Positions 1-18,975 of a stretch of 55,000 nt of DNA are shown piece by piece. The first letter of the stretch is position 1. Each line of letters begins with the position of its first letter. The DNA lies in NCBI GenBank assembly GCA_009746045.1, contig RPFO01000289.1, positions 1 through 55,000 of the forward strand, given 5' to 3'. Both the position numbers and the translations under genes were made by a program. The notes beneath the pieces are model-generated. The model was not told the DNA's origin, searched no databases, and saw only the letters and a program-made list of their open reading frames with translations. The DNA comes from Mesostigma viride (Eukaryota > Streptophyta > Mesostigmatophyceae > Mesostigmatales > Mesostigmataceae).

Positions 1-3000
1 CACCAGTACACCAGTACACCAGCACACCAGCACACCAGTACACCAGCACACCAGTACACCAGTACACCAGTACACCAGCACACCAGCACACCAGCACACC
101 AGTACACCACTACACCAGTACACCAGCACACCAGCACACCAGCACACCAGCACACCAGTTACACCAGTACACAGTACACCAGCACACCAGTACACCAGCA
201 CACCAGTACACCAGTACACCATTACACCAGTACACCAGCACACCAGCACACCAGTACACCAGTACACCAGTCCACCAGTACACCAGTACACCAGTACACC
301 AGTACACCAATACACCAATACACCAGTACACCAACACCAGTACACCAGCACACCAGTACACCAGTACCACCAGCACACCAGCACACCAGCACACCAGTAC
401 ACCAGTACACCAGTACACCAGCACACCAGTACACCAGCACCAGTACACCAGTACACCAGCACACCAGCACACCAGCACACCAGTACACCAGTACACCACC
501 GATACACCAGTACACCAGTACACCAGTACACCAGACACCAGTACACCAGACACCAGTACACCAGCACACCAGTACACCAGCACACCAGTACACCAGTACA
601 CCAGTACACCAGCACACCAGTACACCAGCACACCAGCACACCAGCACACCAGTACACCAGTACACCAGTACACCAGCACACCAGTACACCAGTACACCAG
701 TACACCAGCACACCAGTACACCAGTACACCAGTACACCAGTACACCAGTACACCAGCACACCAGCACACCAGCACACCAGCACACCAGCACACCAGTACA
801 CCAGTACACCAGTACACCAGTACACCAGCACACCAGTACACCAGCACACCAGTACACCAGCACACCAGTACACCAGCACACCAGTACACCAGCACACCAG
901 TACACCAGTACACCAGCACACCAGCACACCAGTACACCAGTACACCAGTACACCAGTACACCAGTACACCAGTACACCAGTACACCAGTACACCAGTACA
1001 CCAGCACACCAGTACACCAGCACACCAGCACACCAGTACACCAGTACACCAGTACACCAGCACACCAGTACACCAGTACACCAGTACACCAGCACACCAG
1101 TACACCAGTACACCAGTACACCAGTACACCAGTACACCAGCACACCAGTACACCAGCACACCAGCACACCAGCACACCAGTACACCAGTACACCAGTACA
1201 CCAGTACACCAATACACCAATACACCAGTACACCAGTACACCAGTACACCAGCACACCAGTACACCAGTACACCAGCACACCAGCACACCAGCACACCAG
1301 CACACCAGTACACCAGCACACCAGTACACCAGCACACCAGTACACCAGCACACCAGTACACCAGTACACCAGCACACCAGCACACCAGCACACCAGTACA
1401 CCAGTACACCAGTACACCAGCACACCAGTACACCAGTACACCAGTACACCAGCACACCAGTACACCAGTCCACCAGTACACCAGCACACCAGTACACCAG
1501 CACACCAGTACACCAGTACACCAGTACACCAGTACACCAGTACACCAGTACACAAGTACACCAGTACACCAGTACACCAGTACACCAGTACACCAGTACA
1601 CCAGCACACCAGCACACCAGTACACCAGTACACCAGTACACCAGTCCACCAAAACACCAGTACACCAGTACACCAGCACACCAGTACACCAGTACACAAG
1701 TACACCAGTACACCAGTACACCAGTACACCAGTACACCAGTACACAAGTACACCAGTACACCAGTACACCAGTACACAAGTACACCAGTACACCAGTACA
1801 CCAGTACACCAGTACACCAGTACACCAGTACACCAGCACACCAGTACACCAGTACACCAGCACACCAGCACACCAGTACACCAGTACACCAGTACACCAG
1901 CACACCAGCACACCAGTACACCAGTACACCAGCACACCAGCACACCAGCACACCAGCACACCAGTACACCAGTACACCAGCACACCAGTACACCAGCACA
2001 CCAGTACACCAGTACACCATTACACCAGTACACCAGCACACCAGCACACCAGTCCACCAGTACACCAGTCCACCAGTACACCAGTACACCAGTACACCAG
2101 TACACCAATACACCAATACACCAGTACACCAGTACACCAGTACACCAGCACACCAGTACACCAGTACACCAGCACACCAGCACACCAGCACACCAGCACA
2201 CCAGTACACCAGTACACCAGTACACCAGCACACCAGTACACCAGTACACCAGTACACCAGTACACCCAGCAGTACACCAGTACACCAGTACACCAGTACA
2301 CCAGTACACCAGTACACCAGTACACCAGCACACCAGCACACCAGTACACCAGTACACCAGTCCACCAGTACACCAGTACACCATTACACCAGCACACCAG
2401 TACACCAGTACACAAGTACACCAGTACACCAGTACACCAGTACACCAGTACACCAGTACACCAGTACACCAGTACACCAATCCACCAGTCCACCAGTACA
2501 CCAGCACACCAATACACCAGTACACCAGTACACCAGTACACCAGTACACCAGTACACCAGCACACCAGCACACCAGCACACCAGTACACCAGTACACCAG
2601 TACACCAGTACACCAGTACACCAGTACACCAGTACACCAGTACACCAGTACACCAGTACACCAGTACACCAGTACACCAGTACACCCAGCAGTACACCAG
2701 TACACCAGTCCACCAGTACACCAGCACACCAGTACACCAGTACACCAGTACACCAGTACACCAGTACACCAGTACACCAGTACACCAGTACACCAGTACA
2801 CCAGTACACCAGTACACCAGCACACCAGCACACCAGCACACCAGTACACCAGTACACCAGCACACCAGTACACGAGTACACCGGTACACCAGTACACCAG
2901 TACACCAGTACACCAGTACACCAGCACACCAGTACACCATTACACCAGTACACCAGTACACCAGTACACCAGTACACCAGCACACCAGTACACAAGTACA

Positions 3001-6000
3001 CCAGTACACCAGTACACCAGTACACCAGTACACCAGTACACCAGTACACCAGTACACCAGTACACCAGCACACTAGCACACAGACACCAGTACACCAGTA
3101 CACCAGCACACCAGTACACCAGTACACCAGTACACCAGTACACCAGTACACCAGTACACCAGCACACCAGCACACCAGTACACCAGCACACCAGCACACC
3201 AGTACACCAGTACACCAGTACACCAGTACACCAGTACACCAGTACACCAGCACACCAGTACACCAGTACACCAGTACACCATTACACCAGCACACCAGTA
3301 CACCAGTACACCAGTACACCAGTACACCAGTACACCCACCAGTACACCAGTACACCAGTACACCAGTACACCAGTCCACCAGTCCACCAGTACACCAGCA
3401 CACCAATACACCAATACACCAGTACACCAGTCCACCAGTACACCAGTACACCAGCACACCAGTACACCAGTACACCAGTCCACCAGCACACCAGTACACC
3501 AGTACACCAGTACACCAGTACACCAGTACACCAGTACACCAGTACACCAGTACACCAGCACACCAGTACACCAGTACACCAGTACACCAGTACACCAGTA
3601 CACCAGTACACCAGTACACCAGTACACCAGTCCACCAGGACACCAGCACACCAGTACACCAGTACACCAGTACACCAGTACACCAGTACACCAGTACACC
3701 AGCACACCAGTACACCAGCACACCAGTACACCAGCACACCAGTACACCAGTACACCAGTACACCAGCACACCAGTACACCAGTACACCAGTACACCAGTA
3801 CACCAGCACACCAGTACACCAGTACACCAGCACACCAGTACACCAGTACACCAGTACACCAGTACACCAGTACACCAGTACACCAGTACACCAGCACACT
3901 AGCACACAGACACCAGTACACCAGTACACCAGTACACCAGTACACCAGTACACCAGTACACCAGTACACCAGTACACCAGTACACCAGTACACCAGTACA
4001 CCAGTACACCAGTACACCAATACACCAGCACACCAGCACACAGACACCAGTACACCAGTACACCAGTACACCAGTACACCAGCACACCAGTACACCAGCA
4101 CACCAGTACACCAGCACACCAGTACACCAGTACACCAGTACACCAGTACACCAGTACACCAGTACACCAGTCCACCAGTACACCAGCACACCAGTACACC
4201 AGCACACCAGTACACCAGTACACCAGTACACCAGTACACCAGCACACCAGTACACGAGTACACCAGTCCGCCAGTCCCCAGTCCACCAGTCCACCAGTAC
4301 ACCAGTACACCAGTACACCAGTACACCAGTACACCAGTCCACCAGTACACCAGCACACCAGCACACCAGTACACCAGTACACCAGTACACCAGTACACCA
4401 GCACACCATTACACCAGTACACCAGTACACCAGTACACCAGTCCACCAGTCCACCAGTCCACCAGTACACCAGTCCACCAGTCCACCAGTACACCAGTAC
4501 ACCAGTACACCAGCACACCAGTACACCAGTACATCAGTACACCAGTCCACCAGGACACCAGCACACCAGTACACCAGTACACCAGTACACCAGTACACCA
4601 GTACACCAGTACACCAGCACACCAGTACACCAGCACACCAGTACACCAGTACACCAGTACACCAGCACACCAGTACACCAGTACACCAGTACACCAGTAC
4701 ACCAGCACACCAGTACACCAGTACACCAGCACACCAGTACACCAGTACACCAGTACACCAGTACACCAGTACACCAGTACACCAGTACACCAGCACACTA
4801 GCACACAGACACCAGTACACCAGCACACCAGTACACCAGTACACCAGTACACCATTACACCAGCACACCAGTACACCAGTACACAAGTACACCAGTACAC
4901 CAGTACACCCACCAGTACACCAGTACACCAGTACACCAGTACACCAGTCCACCAGTCCACCAGTACACCAGCACACCAATACACCAATACACCAGTACAC
5001 CAGTCCACCAGTACACCAGTACACCAGCACACCAGTACACCAGTACACCAGTCCACCAGCACACCAGTACACCAGTACACCAGTACACCAGTACACCAGT
5101 ACACCAGTACACCAGTACACCAGTACACCAGCACACCAGTACACCAGTACACCAGTACACCAGTACACCAGTACACCAGTACACCAGTACACCAGTACAC
5201 CAGTCCACCAGGACACCAGCACACCAGTACACCAGTACACCAGTACACCAGTACACCAGTACACCAGTACACCAGCACACCAGTACACCAGCACACCAGT
5301 ACACCAGTACACCAGTACACCAGCACACCAGTACACCAGTACACCAGTACACCAGTACACCAGCACACCAGTACACCAGTACACCAGCACACCAGTACAC
5401 CAGTACACCAGTACACCAGTACACCAGTACACCAGTACACCAGTACACCAGCACACTAGCACACAGACACCAGTACACCAGTACACCAGTACACCAGTAC
5501 ACCAGTACACCAGTACACCAGTACACCAGTACACCAGTACACCAGTACACCAGTACACCAGTACACCAGTACACCAGTACACCAATACACCAGCACACCA
5601 GCACACAGACACCAGTACACCAGTACACCAGTACACCAGTACACCAGCACACCAGTACACCAGCACACCAGTACACCAGCACACCAGTACACCAGTACAC
5701 CAGTACACCAGTACACCAGTACACCAGTACACCAGTCCACCAGTACACCAGCACACCAGTACACCAGCACACCAGTACACCAGTACACCAGTACACCAGT
5801 ACACCAGCACACTAGTACACGAGTACACCGGTCCGCCAGTCCGCCAGTCCACCAGTCCACCAGTACACCAGTACACCAGTACACCAGTACACCAGTACAC
5901 CAGTCCACCAGTACACCAGCACACCAGCACACCAGTACACCAGTACACCAGTACACCAGTACACCAGCACACCATTACACCAGTACACCAGTACACCAGT

Positions 6001-9000
6001 ACACCAGTCCACCAGTCCACCAGTCCACCAGTCCACCAGTCCACCAGTCCACCAGTACACCAGTACACCAGTACACCAGCACACCAGTACACCAGTACAT
6101 CAGTACACCAGTCCACCAGGACACCAGCACACCAGTACACCAGTACACCAGTACACCAGTACACCAGTACACCAGTACACCAGCACACCAGTACACCAGC
6201 ACACCAGTACACCAGTACACCAGTACACCAGCACACCAGTACACCAGTACACCAGTACACCAGTACACCAGCACACCAGTACACCAGTACACCAGCACAC
6301 CAGTACACCAGTACACCAGTACACCAGTACACCAGTACACCAGTACACCAGTACACCAGCACACTAGCACACAGACACCAGTACACCAGTACACCAGTAC
6401 ACCAGTACACCAGTACACCAGTACACCAGTACACCAGTACACCAGTACACCAGTACACCAGTACACCAGTACACCAGTACACCAGTACACCAGTACACCA
6501 GTACACCAATACACCAGCACACCAGCACACAGACACCAGTACACCAGTACACCAGTACACCAGTACACCAGTACACCAGTACACCAGTACACCAGTACAC
6601 CAGCACACTAGCACACAGACACCAGTACACCAGTACACCAGTACACCAGTACACCAGTACACCAGCACACTAGCACACAGACACCAGTACACCAGTACAC
6701 CAGCACACCAGTACACCAGTACACCAGCACACTAGTACACCCACCAGTACACCAGTACACCAGTACACCACTACACCAGTACACCAGTACACCAGTACAC
6801 CAGTACACCAGTACACCAGTACACCAGTACACCAGTACACCAGTACACCAGTACACCAATACACCAGCACACCAGCACACAGACACCAGTACACCAGTAC
6901 ACCAGTACACCAGTACACCAGTACACCAGTACACCAGTACACCAGTACACCAGCACACTAGCACACAGACACCAGTACACCAGTACACCAGTACACCAGT
7001 ACACCAGTACACCAGCACACTAGCACACAGACACCAGTACACCAGTACACCAGCACACCAGTACACCAGTACACCAGCACACTAGTACACCCACCAGTAC
7101 ACCAGTACACCAGTACACCACTACACCAGTACACCAGTACACCAGTACACCAGTACACCAGTACACCAGCACACCAGTCCACCAGTACACCAGTACACCA
7201 GTACACAAGTACACCAGTACACCAGTACACCAGCACACCAGTACACCAGTACACCAGTACACCAGTACACCAGTACACCAGTACACCAGCACACCAGTAC
7301 ACCAGCACACCAGTACACCAGTACACCAGTACACCAGTACACCAGCACACCAGCACACCAGTACACAAGTACACCAGTACACCAGTACACCAGTACACCA
7401 GCACACCAGTACACCAGTACACCAGTACACCAGTACACCAGCACACCAGCACACCAGTACACCAGTACACCAGCACACCAGCACACCAGTACACCAGTAC
7501 ACCAGTACACCAGTCCACCAGTACACCAGCACACCAGTACACCAGCACACCAGTACACCAGTACACCAGTACACCAGTACACCAGCACACCAGTACACCA
7601 GTACACCAGTACACCAGTACACCAGTACACCAGTACACCAGTACACCAGTACACCAGTACACCAGCACACCAGTACACCAGTACACCAGTACACCAGTAC
7701 ACCAGTACACCAGTACACCAGTACACCAGTACACCAGTACACCAGCACACCAGTACACCAGTACACCAGTACACCAGTACACCAGTACACCAGTACACCA
7801 GCACACCAGCACACCAGTACACCAGTACACCAGTACACCAGTACACCAGCACACCAGTACACCAGTACACCAGTACACCAGTACACCAGTACACCAGTAC
7901 ACCATTACACCAGTACACCAGCACACCAGCACACCAGTACACCAGCACACCAGTACACCAGCACACCAGTACACCAGCACACCAGTACACCAGTACACCA
8001 GTACACCAGTACACAAGTACACCAGCACACCAGCACACCAGCACACCAGCACACCAGTACACCAGTACACCAGTACACCAGTACACCAGTACACCAGTAC
8101 ACCAGTACACCAGTACACCAGTACACCAGTACACCAGTACACCAGTACACCAGTACACCAGTACACCAGTACACCAGCACACCAGTACACCAGTACACCA
8201 GCACACCAGCACACCAGCACACCAGTACACCAGTACACCAGTACACCAGTACACCAGCACACTAGCACACAGACACCAGTACACCAGTACACCAGCACAC
8301 CAGTACACCAGTACACCAGTACACCAGTACACCAGCACACTAGCACACAGACACCAGTACACCAGTACACCAGCACACCAGTACACCAGTACACCAGTAC
8401 ACCAGTACACCAGTACACCAGTCCACCAGTACACCAGTACACCAATACACCAATACACCAATACACCAGTACACCAGTACACCAGTACACCAGCACACCA
8501 GTACACCAGTACACCAGCACACCAGCACACCAGCACACCAGTACACCAGTACACCAGTACACCAGTACACCAGCACACTAGCACACAGACACCAGTACAC
8601 CAGTACACCAGCACACCAGTACACCAGTACACCAGTACACCAGTACACCAGTACACCAGTCCACCAGTCCACCAGTACACCAGCACACCAATACACCAAT
8701 ACACCAGTACACCAGTACACCAGCACACTAGCACACAGACACCAGTACACCAGTACACCAGCACACCAGTACACCAGTACACCAGTACACCAGTACACCA
8801 GTACACCAGTACACCAGTACACCAATACACCAATACACCAGTACACCAGTACACCAGTACACCAGCACACCAGTACACCAGTACACCAGCACACCAGCAC
8901 ACCAGCACACCAGTACACCAGTACACCAGTACACCAGTACACCAGCACACTAGCACACAGACACCAGTACACCAGTACACCAGCACACCAGTACACCAGT

Positions 9001-9992
9001 ACACCAGTACACCAGTACACCAGTACACCAGTCCACCAGTCCACCAGTACACCAGCACACCAATACACCAATACACCAGTACACCAGTCCACCAGTACAC
9101 CAGTACACCAGCACACCAGTACACCAGTACACCAGTCCACCAGCACACCAGTACACCAGTACACCAGTACACCAGTACACCAGTACACCAGTACACCAGT
9201 ACACCAGTACACCAGCACACCAGTACACCAGTACACCAGTACACCAGTACACCAGTACACCAGTACACCAGCACACCAGCACACCAGTACACCAGTACAC
9301 CAGCACACCAGCACACCAGTACACCAGTACACCAGTCCACCAGTACACCAGCACACCAGTACACCAGCACACCAGTACACCAGTACACCAGTACACCAGT
9401 ACACCAGCACACTAGTACACGAGTACACCGGTCCGCCAGTCCGCCAGTCCACCAGTCCACCAGTACACCAATACACCAGCACACCAGCACACCAGTACAC
9501 CAGTACACCAGTACACCAGTACACCAGCACACCAGTACACCAGCACACCAGTACACCAGTACACCAGTACACCAGTACACCAGTACACCCACCAGCACAC
9601 CAGTACACCAGTACACCAGTCCACCAGTACACCAGCACACCAGTACACCAGCACACCAGTACACCAGTACACCAGTACACCAGTACACCAGCACACTAGT
9701 ACACGAGTACACCGGTACACCAGTACACCAGTACACCAGTACACCAGTACACCAGTACACCAGCACACCAGTACACCAGGACACCAGCACACCAGCACAC
9801 CAGTACACCAGTACACCAGCACACCTGTACACCAGCACACTAGTACACGAGTACACCAGTACACCAGTACACCAGTACACCAGCACACCAGTACACCAGC
9901 ACACTAGTACACGAGTACACCGGTCCGCCAGTCCGCCAGTCCACCAGTCCACCAGTCCACCAGTCCACCAGTACACCAGTACACCAGTACAC
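1..9992. repeat. 8-bp satellite array (CCAGTACA)n
   Basis: An almost uninterrupted tandem array of an 8-bp unit, CCAGTACA, with common variants CCAGCACA, CCAGTCCA and CCAATACA. It fills the first 9,992 bases and continues past the left edge, so about 1,250 units are visible. Because 8 is not a multiple of 3, all frames on a strand read the same octapeptide cycle (minus strand W-C-T-G-V-L-V-Y) and none meets a stop; the long open frames are therefore artefacts. Rare marker variants show larger duplications: for example GTACACCCACC at 3333 and 4905, and the GGACACC variant at 3630/5207 and 4547/6111, give a period of about 1.56-1.58 kb. Confidence 0.97.
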
Positions 9993-10010
9993 GAGATGAT
10001 AAATTATTAG

Positions 10011-10161
10011 TATAGACTTAACGTACACCAGAAAATAGATTATAGACATAACGTACTCCAGATAAAAAAGCTATAGATATAGTGCACGCCACATAATTAA
10101 TTATAGATATAGCTTACAACAGCAAATACATTGTAGATATAGCGTACACCAGATTGTATAG
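10011..10161. repeat. Five degenerate 30-bp tandem units beside the satellite
   Basis: Units begin at about 10011, 10041, 10072, 10102 and 10132. Each has the form TATAGATATAGCGTACACCAG plus an AT-rich tail. The GTACACCAG core of the unit is the same as the 8-bp satellite that ends 20 bases away, so this may be the older repeat from which the satellite grew. Confidence 0.8.
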
Positions 10162-10558
10162 CTGAATACGAAGGGATCGTGCAACGTGACTACTACAGCC
10201 CATTATGTACTCGGACAACTACAAAATCCCAATAGATACTCTCTTCAGCAGCCTATCCCAAAACAATGTAGCCCCGCTCCTGCTTCCATTGCCAAGCACA
10301 AAATGCCACAAATATATATTCAGCTATCTCGTAACAATCAACTACCAACTCATAACAGCAACCCCTCATCATGTACACATCTCCCCCTTGTACAATACCC
10401 TGCCACCACATACAACACTGCTATTGTCTCGCGCCACTCATCTCGCGCCACACAATACCCCTACCTATGAATATCTACCCTCTCTTAACAACAGATGTCT
10501 CGTTTCACATACATGTTACCCAGCTCCCTACCCATAATGCAACAATAGCCGTAGCCAG
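10162..10558. other. Intronic sequence, no gene seen
   Basis: Pyrimidine- and CA-rich sequence on the plus strand. I see no further Dus exon on the minus strand and no other coding signal. It probably belongs to the Dus intron that follows the exon ending at 10965. Confidence 0.5.
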
Positions 10559-10690
10559 CTCTACCCACGATGCAAACACTACCCACCTCTACCCACCATG
10601 CAAACACTACCCACCTCTACCCACGATGCATACACTACCCACCTCTACCCACGATGCAAACATCACCCACCTCTACCCACGATGCCAACA
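10559..10690. repeat. 28-bp tandem repeat, about 5 units
   Basis: Units of the form CTCTACCCACGATGCAAACA followed by CTACCCAC repeat about five times with few substitutions. It lies within the presumed Dus intron. Confidence 0.85.
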
Positions 10691-10884
10691 CCATCTGTAG
10701 CCATCTCCCTACCAATCACGCACGCGTCATCCACTATACCCATCATGCACCCAGCACCCAGTACGAATTCCTGTCGTCCACAAACGACATCTTGGTCTAC
10801 CTCGCGAGCTAGTCTAAAACGCTCTGAACAGCTTTGCCCGTTGGTCACGTACACATCTCCTCATCGGCATCCCGGTCGTCCACA

Positions 10885-10909
10885 TACACACACACACACA
10901 CACACACAC
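10885..10909. repeat. (CA)n microsatellite
   Basis: About 12 uninterrupted CA dinucleotides, just downstream (minus strand) of the exon ending at 10965. Confidence 0.9.
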
Positions 10910-10964
10910 TATACTCTTGCTCCACCCATCATGTACCCATGACGCAGCCCTAAATCCTACGTAC

Positions 10965-15892
<4,928 letters not shown>

Positions 15893-17205
15893 CCAGGGTG
15901 GTGCGGTTTCACTCGCGAGAGCGGCGTTGCAGACGCCTGGTGAGGACGTATGGTGGAGGATAGTGGACATACGAGATAGTGGCTAAGTAGGGATTAAGTT
16001 GGACTAGAGTTTATGGCAGTCCGCATATCTGCCAAGGTATCCGCAGGAAATTTGCGAGGAGAGTACCGATGGTTGTGGCCAGAAAGATGGACAACCGGCA
16101 AAAGCATTAGCAAGCCACTGGTCATAAGCGGGTGCCTATCCAGGCAGGGTATTTCAGGCAGAGCGTGGAAGAATCTTGCAAAGCTTCGCAGAACTGATTT
16201 TATCTCTGGCAGAGCGTGGCTTGCGAGGCTGATTCTTGGCCATGGGGTGAATGGAGATGCCTATTTTCCAAATTCGGGGCACAAAAGCAAACTTGTTGGG
16301 TTGCCATGGCTGGGCGCCTTTAGTTACCAAGTAATAATACCAAGCGCACCACCCAACAGCGTGCTAGAATTATGCAACTCTTTTTATGTTGGATGTATCC
16401 GCTGCCAAGAAACCCTGCTGATACGGCCGCAGGCAATCAATATCGTTTTACCATTATCATGATGATCGTTTTAGTAAGTCCTCTATTTCACCGTGCTCTT
16501 GCCTTTCATGCAACGCTTAAACCAATGAGATTGGTTTGTAAGGGAGTAATCGAAAGGAAGAGGGAAAGAGAGATAACGCGCACGGTTTAGACGGGAGAGG
16601 CGAGGGAGGGGAAGGTGGCAGAAAAACCCGATTGCCCCATTGCCAAATCCCATTAAGTCACGTCGTACGATGGTAAGGTCGCACTAGGCAGAGAGGGCAG
16701 ACACAACATAGGTTTGGGATAGCTTGTTAAACGCCGTCGTTACCTGAGCGCAAAATTGGAGAACAGGTAAGAAGTCTGGGCGGCGGACGTCTGGAAGCAA
16801 GTTGCGCGAACCTAGCAATTTGTCGGCTACCTGCCAAGATGTGGCACGAGGTCAATGACTGCTTACGCTGGTAGGCTGCCCAAAGGCTGACCTGTTGCCG
16901 GGCATTCCCTCCTCTAAAGTTGTAACAGCGTTCTACAACGTCAGAACCCATCGGAATTCCAACCAGGACTCTTCTCATTTTGACGATTATCCATGCAAAC
17001 TCACAAAGTAGTTCCCGGCCTCACAAGCAACGTGGCACTAGAACGCTGGTTATTGTAATCTTCAGATACACATCTGTGCAAAGTCACGTGCAATGTTTTT
17101 GCGTTTACATTTCATGCACAGGTCCCCTTTCCCACCACCAACTTTGCAATCGTGTGAAAACTGTTAGAAATGCGATGCCATTGTCACCACTGAGGCACTG
17201 ACCAG
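15893..17205. other. No supported feature
   Basis: A 149-codon open frame at 16013-16462 (plus) has no recognisable motif and I do not call it. This stretch may hold the Dus promoter on the minus strand, but I see no specific element. Confidence 0.4.
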
Positions 17206-17613
17206 TACACCGCCACCCCCACGTTTAAGATTGGGGTCCGGCCAACCCAGGGCTGCGATCTTAAACCTAAAATCAAATCCAGGGTTGACGATCTAAACCT
17301 GAGAAGATCTTAAACCTGAGGGAGCGCGGCGCGGCGCGCCCCGCCGGAGCCCGCCAATTGATGCATGAGTCCTGCATGAGTGGAAGTTTTTGAAATTAAT
17401 ACAGTAGCAACACCGCCAAAAAATAATTTAAAAATATCAATACCGTTGCTCGTGGTCTGTACACTGGGCACTGGCCGGAACTTGGCAGCTTTTTGTACCA
17501 ACTTTAAGATCTTTTTGCCCAAAACCAGCCCTGCGATCTTAAACCTGAAATTTCAAAATCCAGGGGCTCATGATCTTAAACCTGAGAATCTTAAACGTGG
17601 GGGTGGCGGTGTA
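17206..17613. mobile_element. MITE with 25-bp terminal inverted repeats and TA ends
   Basis: The left end TACACCGCCACCCCCACGTT continuing TAAGATT is matched in reverse complement by the right end (17587-17613). The TA at each outer edge fits a TA target duplication, as in Tc1/mariner-type MITEs. Inside, the motif GATCTTAAACCTGA recurs several times. No transposase is encoded. About 408 bp in total. Confidence 0.8.
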
Positions 17614-18052
17614 GTGCCACTGTTGTCGGACGCCACACAGCAATAACGCAAACCAACGCCAACAAACCACATGCCAACTCGGTAATACATTCGCCAAGCG
17701 GTATTGCTCACAAAGGCTTTTGTTGTGTCCCACCCGCACTGGGGCAGCAGAGGCTACAGTATCACTTCAGTAAGTTAGTTGAATCCCACGGCGCACATGG
17801 GCAGCACTCAGCAGAGTCTGTAGTGGCCGAGGGCCGGTATCAAGTAACGTGCGTGTTTGCAACTTGCCCGTTGAAACTCAACGGTGGAGCCAATTTTCGG
17901 AAGAACCTCACCCTTATGCTTGCAAATTAGGGACAAATTCGGTGGATGTATGGATGGATTGACGGATTTTAATCATTTTATCCCCTACAAGTAGTCCCGG
18001 TAGGGGCCAAGCCCCTACTATTCGAGACTTTATTCAAGTCCCCAGGTACTAT
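17614..18052. other. No supported feature
   Basis: Unique-looking sequence with no ORF or repeat that I can support, apart from GGATGTATGGATGGATT near 17942. Confidence 0.4.
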
Positions 18053-18120
18053 TAATTAATTAATTAATTAATTAATTAATAGACACGTGACTGCGTCCCC
18101 TAGTACTACACAATCCTCAT
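18053..18120 (-). mobile_element. Short LINE 3' end with (TTAA/ATTA)n tail
   Basis: (ATTA)n followed by ATAGACACGTGACTGCGT, the same junction as at 50607 and 51550, where it ends LINE-like fragments on the minus strand. Only about 40 bases of the element are kept here. Confidence 0.6.
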
Positions 18121-18132
18121 GATTCTCCCTGT

Positions 18133-18284
18133 AAACCGCCCCCCTAATGGGGGGAACGACATGGGTGCCGCCCTGTGTCCGCCGGGAAACCGTAGCGGCC
18201 ACACGGGGGCGGGAGTACAGTCGCGACAGCATGCGGGAGGGGGGCCAGGGGCGGAAAGAAACTCGGCACCAAGGTTGGCGATAG
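18133..18284. mobile_element. Left part of compound element copy 3 (C block), interrupted
   Basis: Matches 35908-36054 closely (AAACCGCCCCCCTAA, GGGGGGAACGACATGGGTGC, ACCAAGGTTGGCGA). It is broken at 18284 by the LTR retrotransposon and resumes at 24464. The uninterrupted version at 36031-36090 shows the empty site. Confidence 0.9.
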
Positions 18285-18962
18285 TGTTGCGAACCCGACC
18301 CTTGGAACGGGCGCAACAATGGAATAAATTATGTATTTTGGCTTGTTGTCATAGTCCGTAGGACTTTGGGACTCATTTCGGGACTTAATTTGGGAATTGT
18401 CCCTTGGTCTGGACTTTTGTATGGAATTATCATAGTTTGTGTGATTCGGACCAGTTATTTTGGGCCTAGGTTGATGTATGCGATCTTCTAGGGGCCGGTG
18501 CAGTCGCGCCGCGCTGCGTACTTTATAGCTGGTTGAGATATTGTACTCATGCGTGGATTCTGTAGCCTGGCGAGGGTCGATGTCGACCCGAGGATCTTGT
18601 GTGGACTGCATGCTTCGTAATTCTCTGGAAGGTCGGCGCCATGTCGGCGCCACTTGCCAGCTTGGTGGCAGACCTAGGTGAAATTGGTCCGAGGACGAGA
18701 GTCTCGTCCTCTTGGTTCGATGAATGTAAAGTGCGATGAAGCCTACACATTGAACCTGGGGCAACTATCCATTTGTAATTGGTCTTGCTAGCCATTATAA
18801 GTGTGTATTAATTAGCTTGGCATCAAGTCGCGGTGCCAGATATCTCACGACCCCAGTCGTGAAGCGCAATCTGCATCAGGCCACCTTAATTCTTCCTATT
18901 ACCGGCACAGTTGATCTTTCGCGACGTAGCTCAGGTTTAGGTGTAAATCTGGGTTCGTTACA
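18285..18962 (+). repeat. RT1 5' LTR
   Basis: 678 bp, TG...CA with short inverted ends. The 3' LTR is the same length. Related diverged copies: 47954-48400 joined to 50164-50254. Confidence 0.95.
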
Positions 18963-18963
18963 C

Positions 18964-18975
18964 TGGTATCGGAGG
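18964..18975 (+). promoter_or_regulatory. RT1 primer-binding site
   Basis: TGGTATCGGAGG one base after the LTR. It resembles the TGGTATCAGAGC type complementary to the 3' end of initiator tRNA-Met in LTR elements. RT2 has the same site at 43699-43710. Confidence 0.85.

Noticed and set aside
110-9976. Very long minus-strand open frames (up to about 1,140 codons) with WCTGVLVY repeats
   Set aside because: The 8-bp unit has no stop triplet in any frame of either strand, so open frames are guaranteed. Overlapping frames give the same peptide, and there is no unique sequence or signal.
1-9992. Possible CRISPR array or telomere
   Set aside because: No spacers of unique sequence between units, and the unit does not resemble known telomere repeats; it is a plain tandem satellite.
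10663-10854. A further Dus exon on the minus strand (VDDR-like)
   Set aside because: It resembles the end of the exon at 10965-11067 but lacks the next Dus motifs; better explained as a decayed duplicate of the exon edge.
16013-16462. 149-codon plus-strand frame
   Set aside because: No recognisable motif, no splice or polyadenylation context; length compatible with chance.
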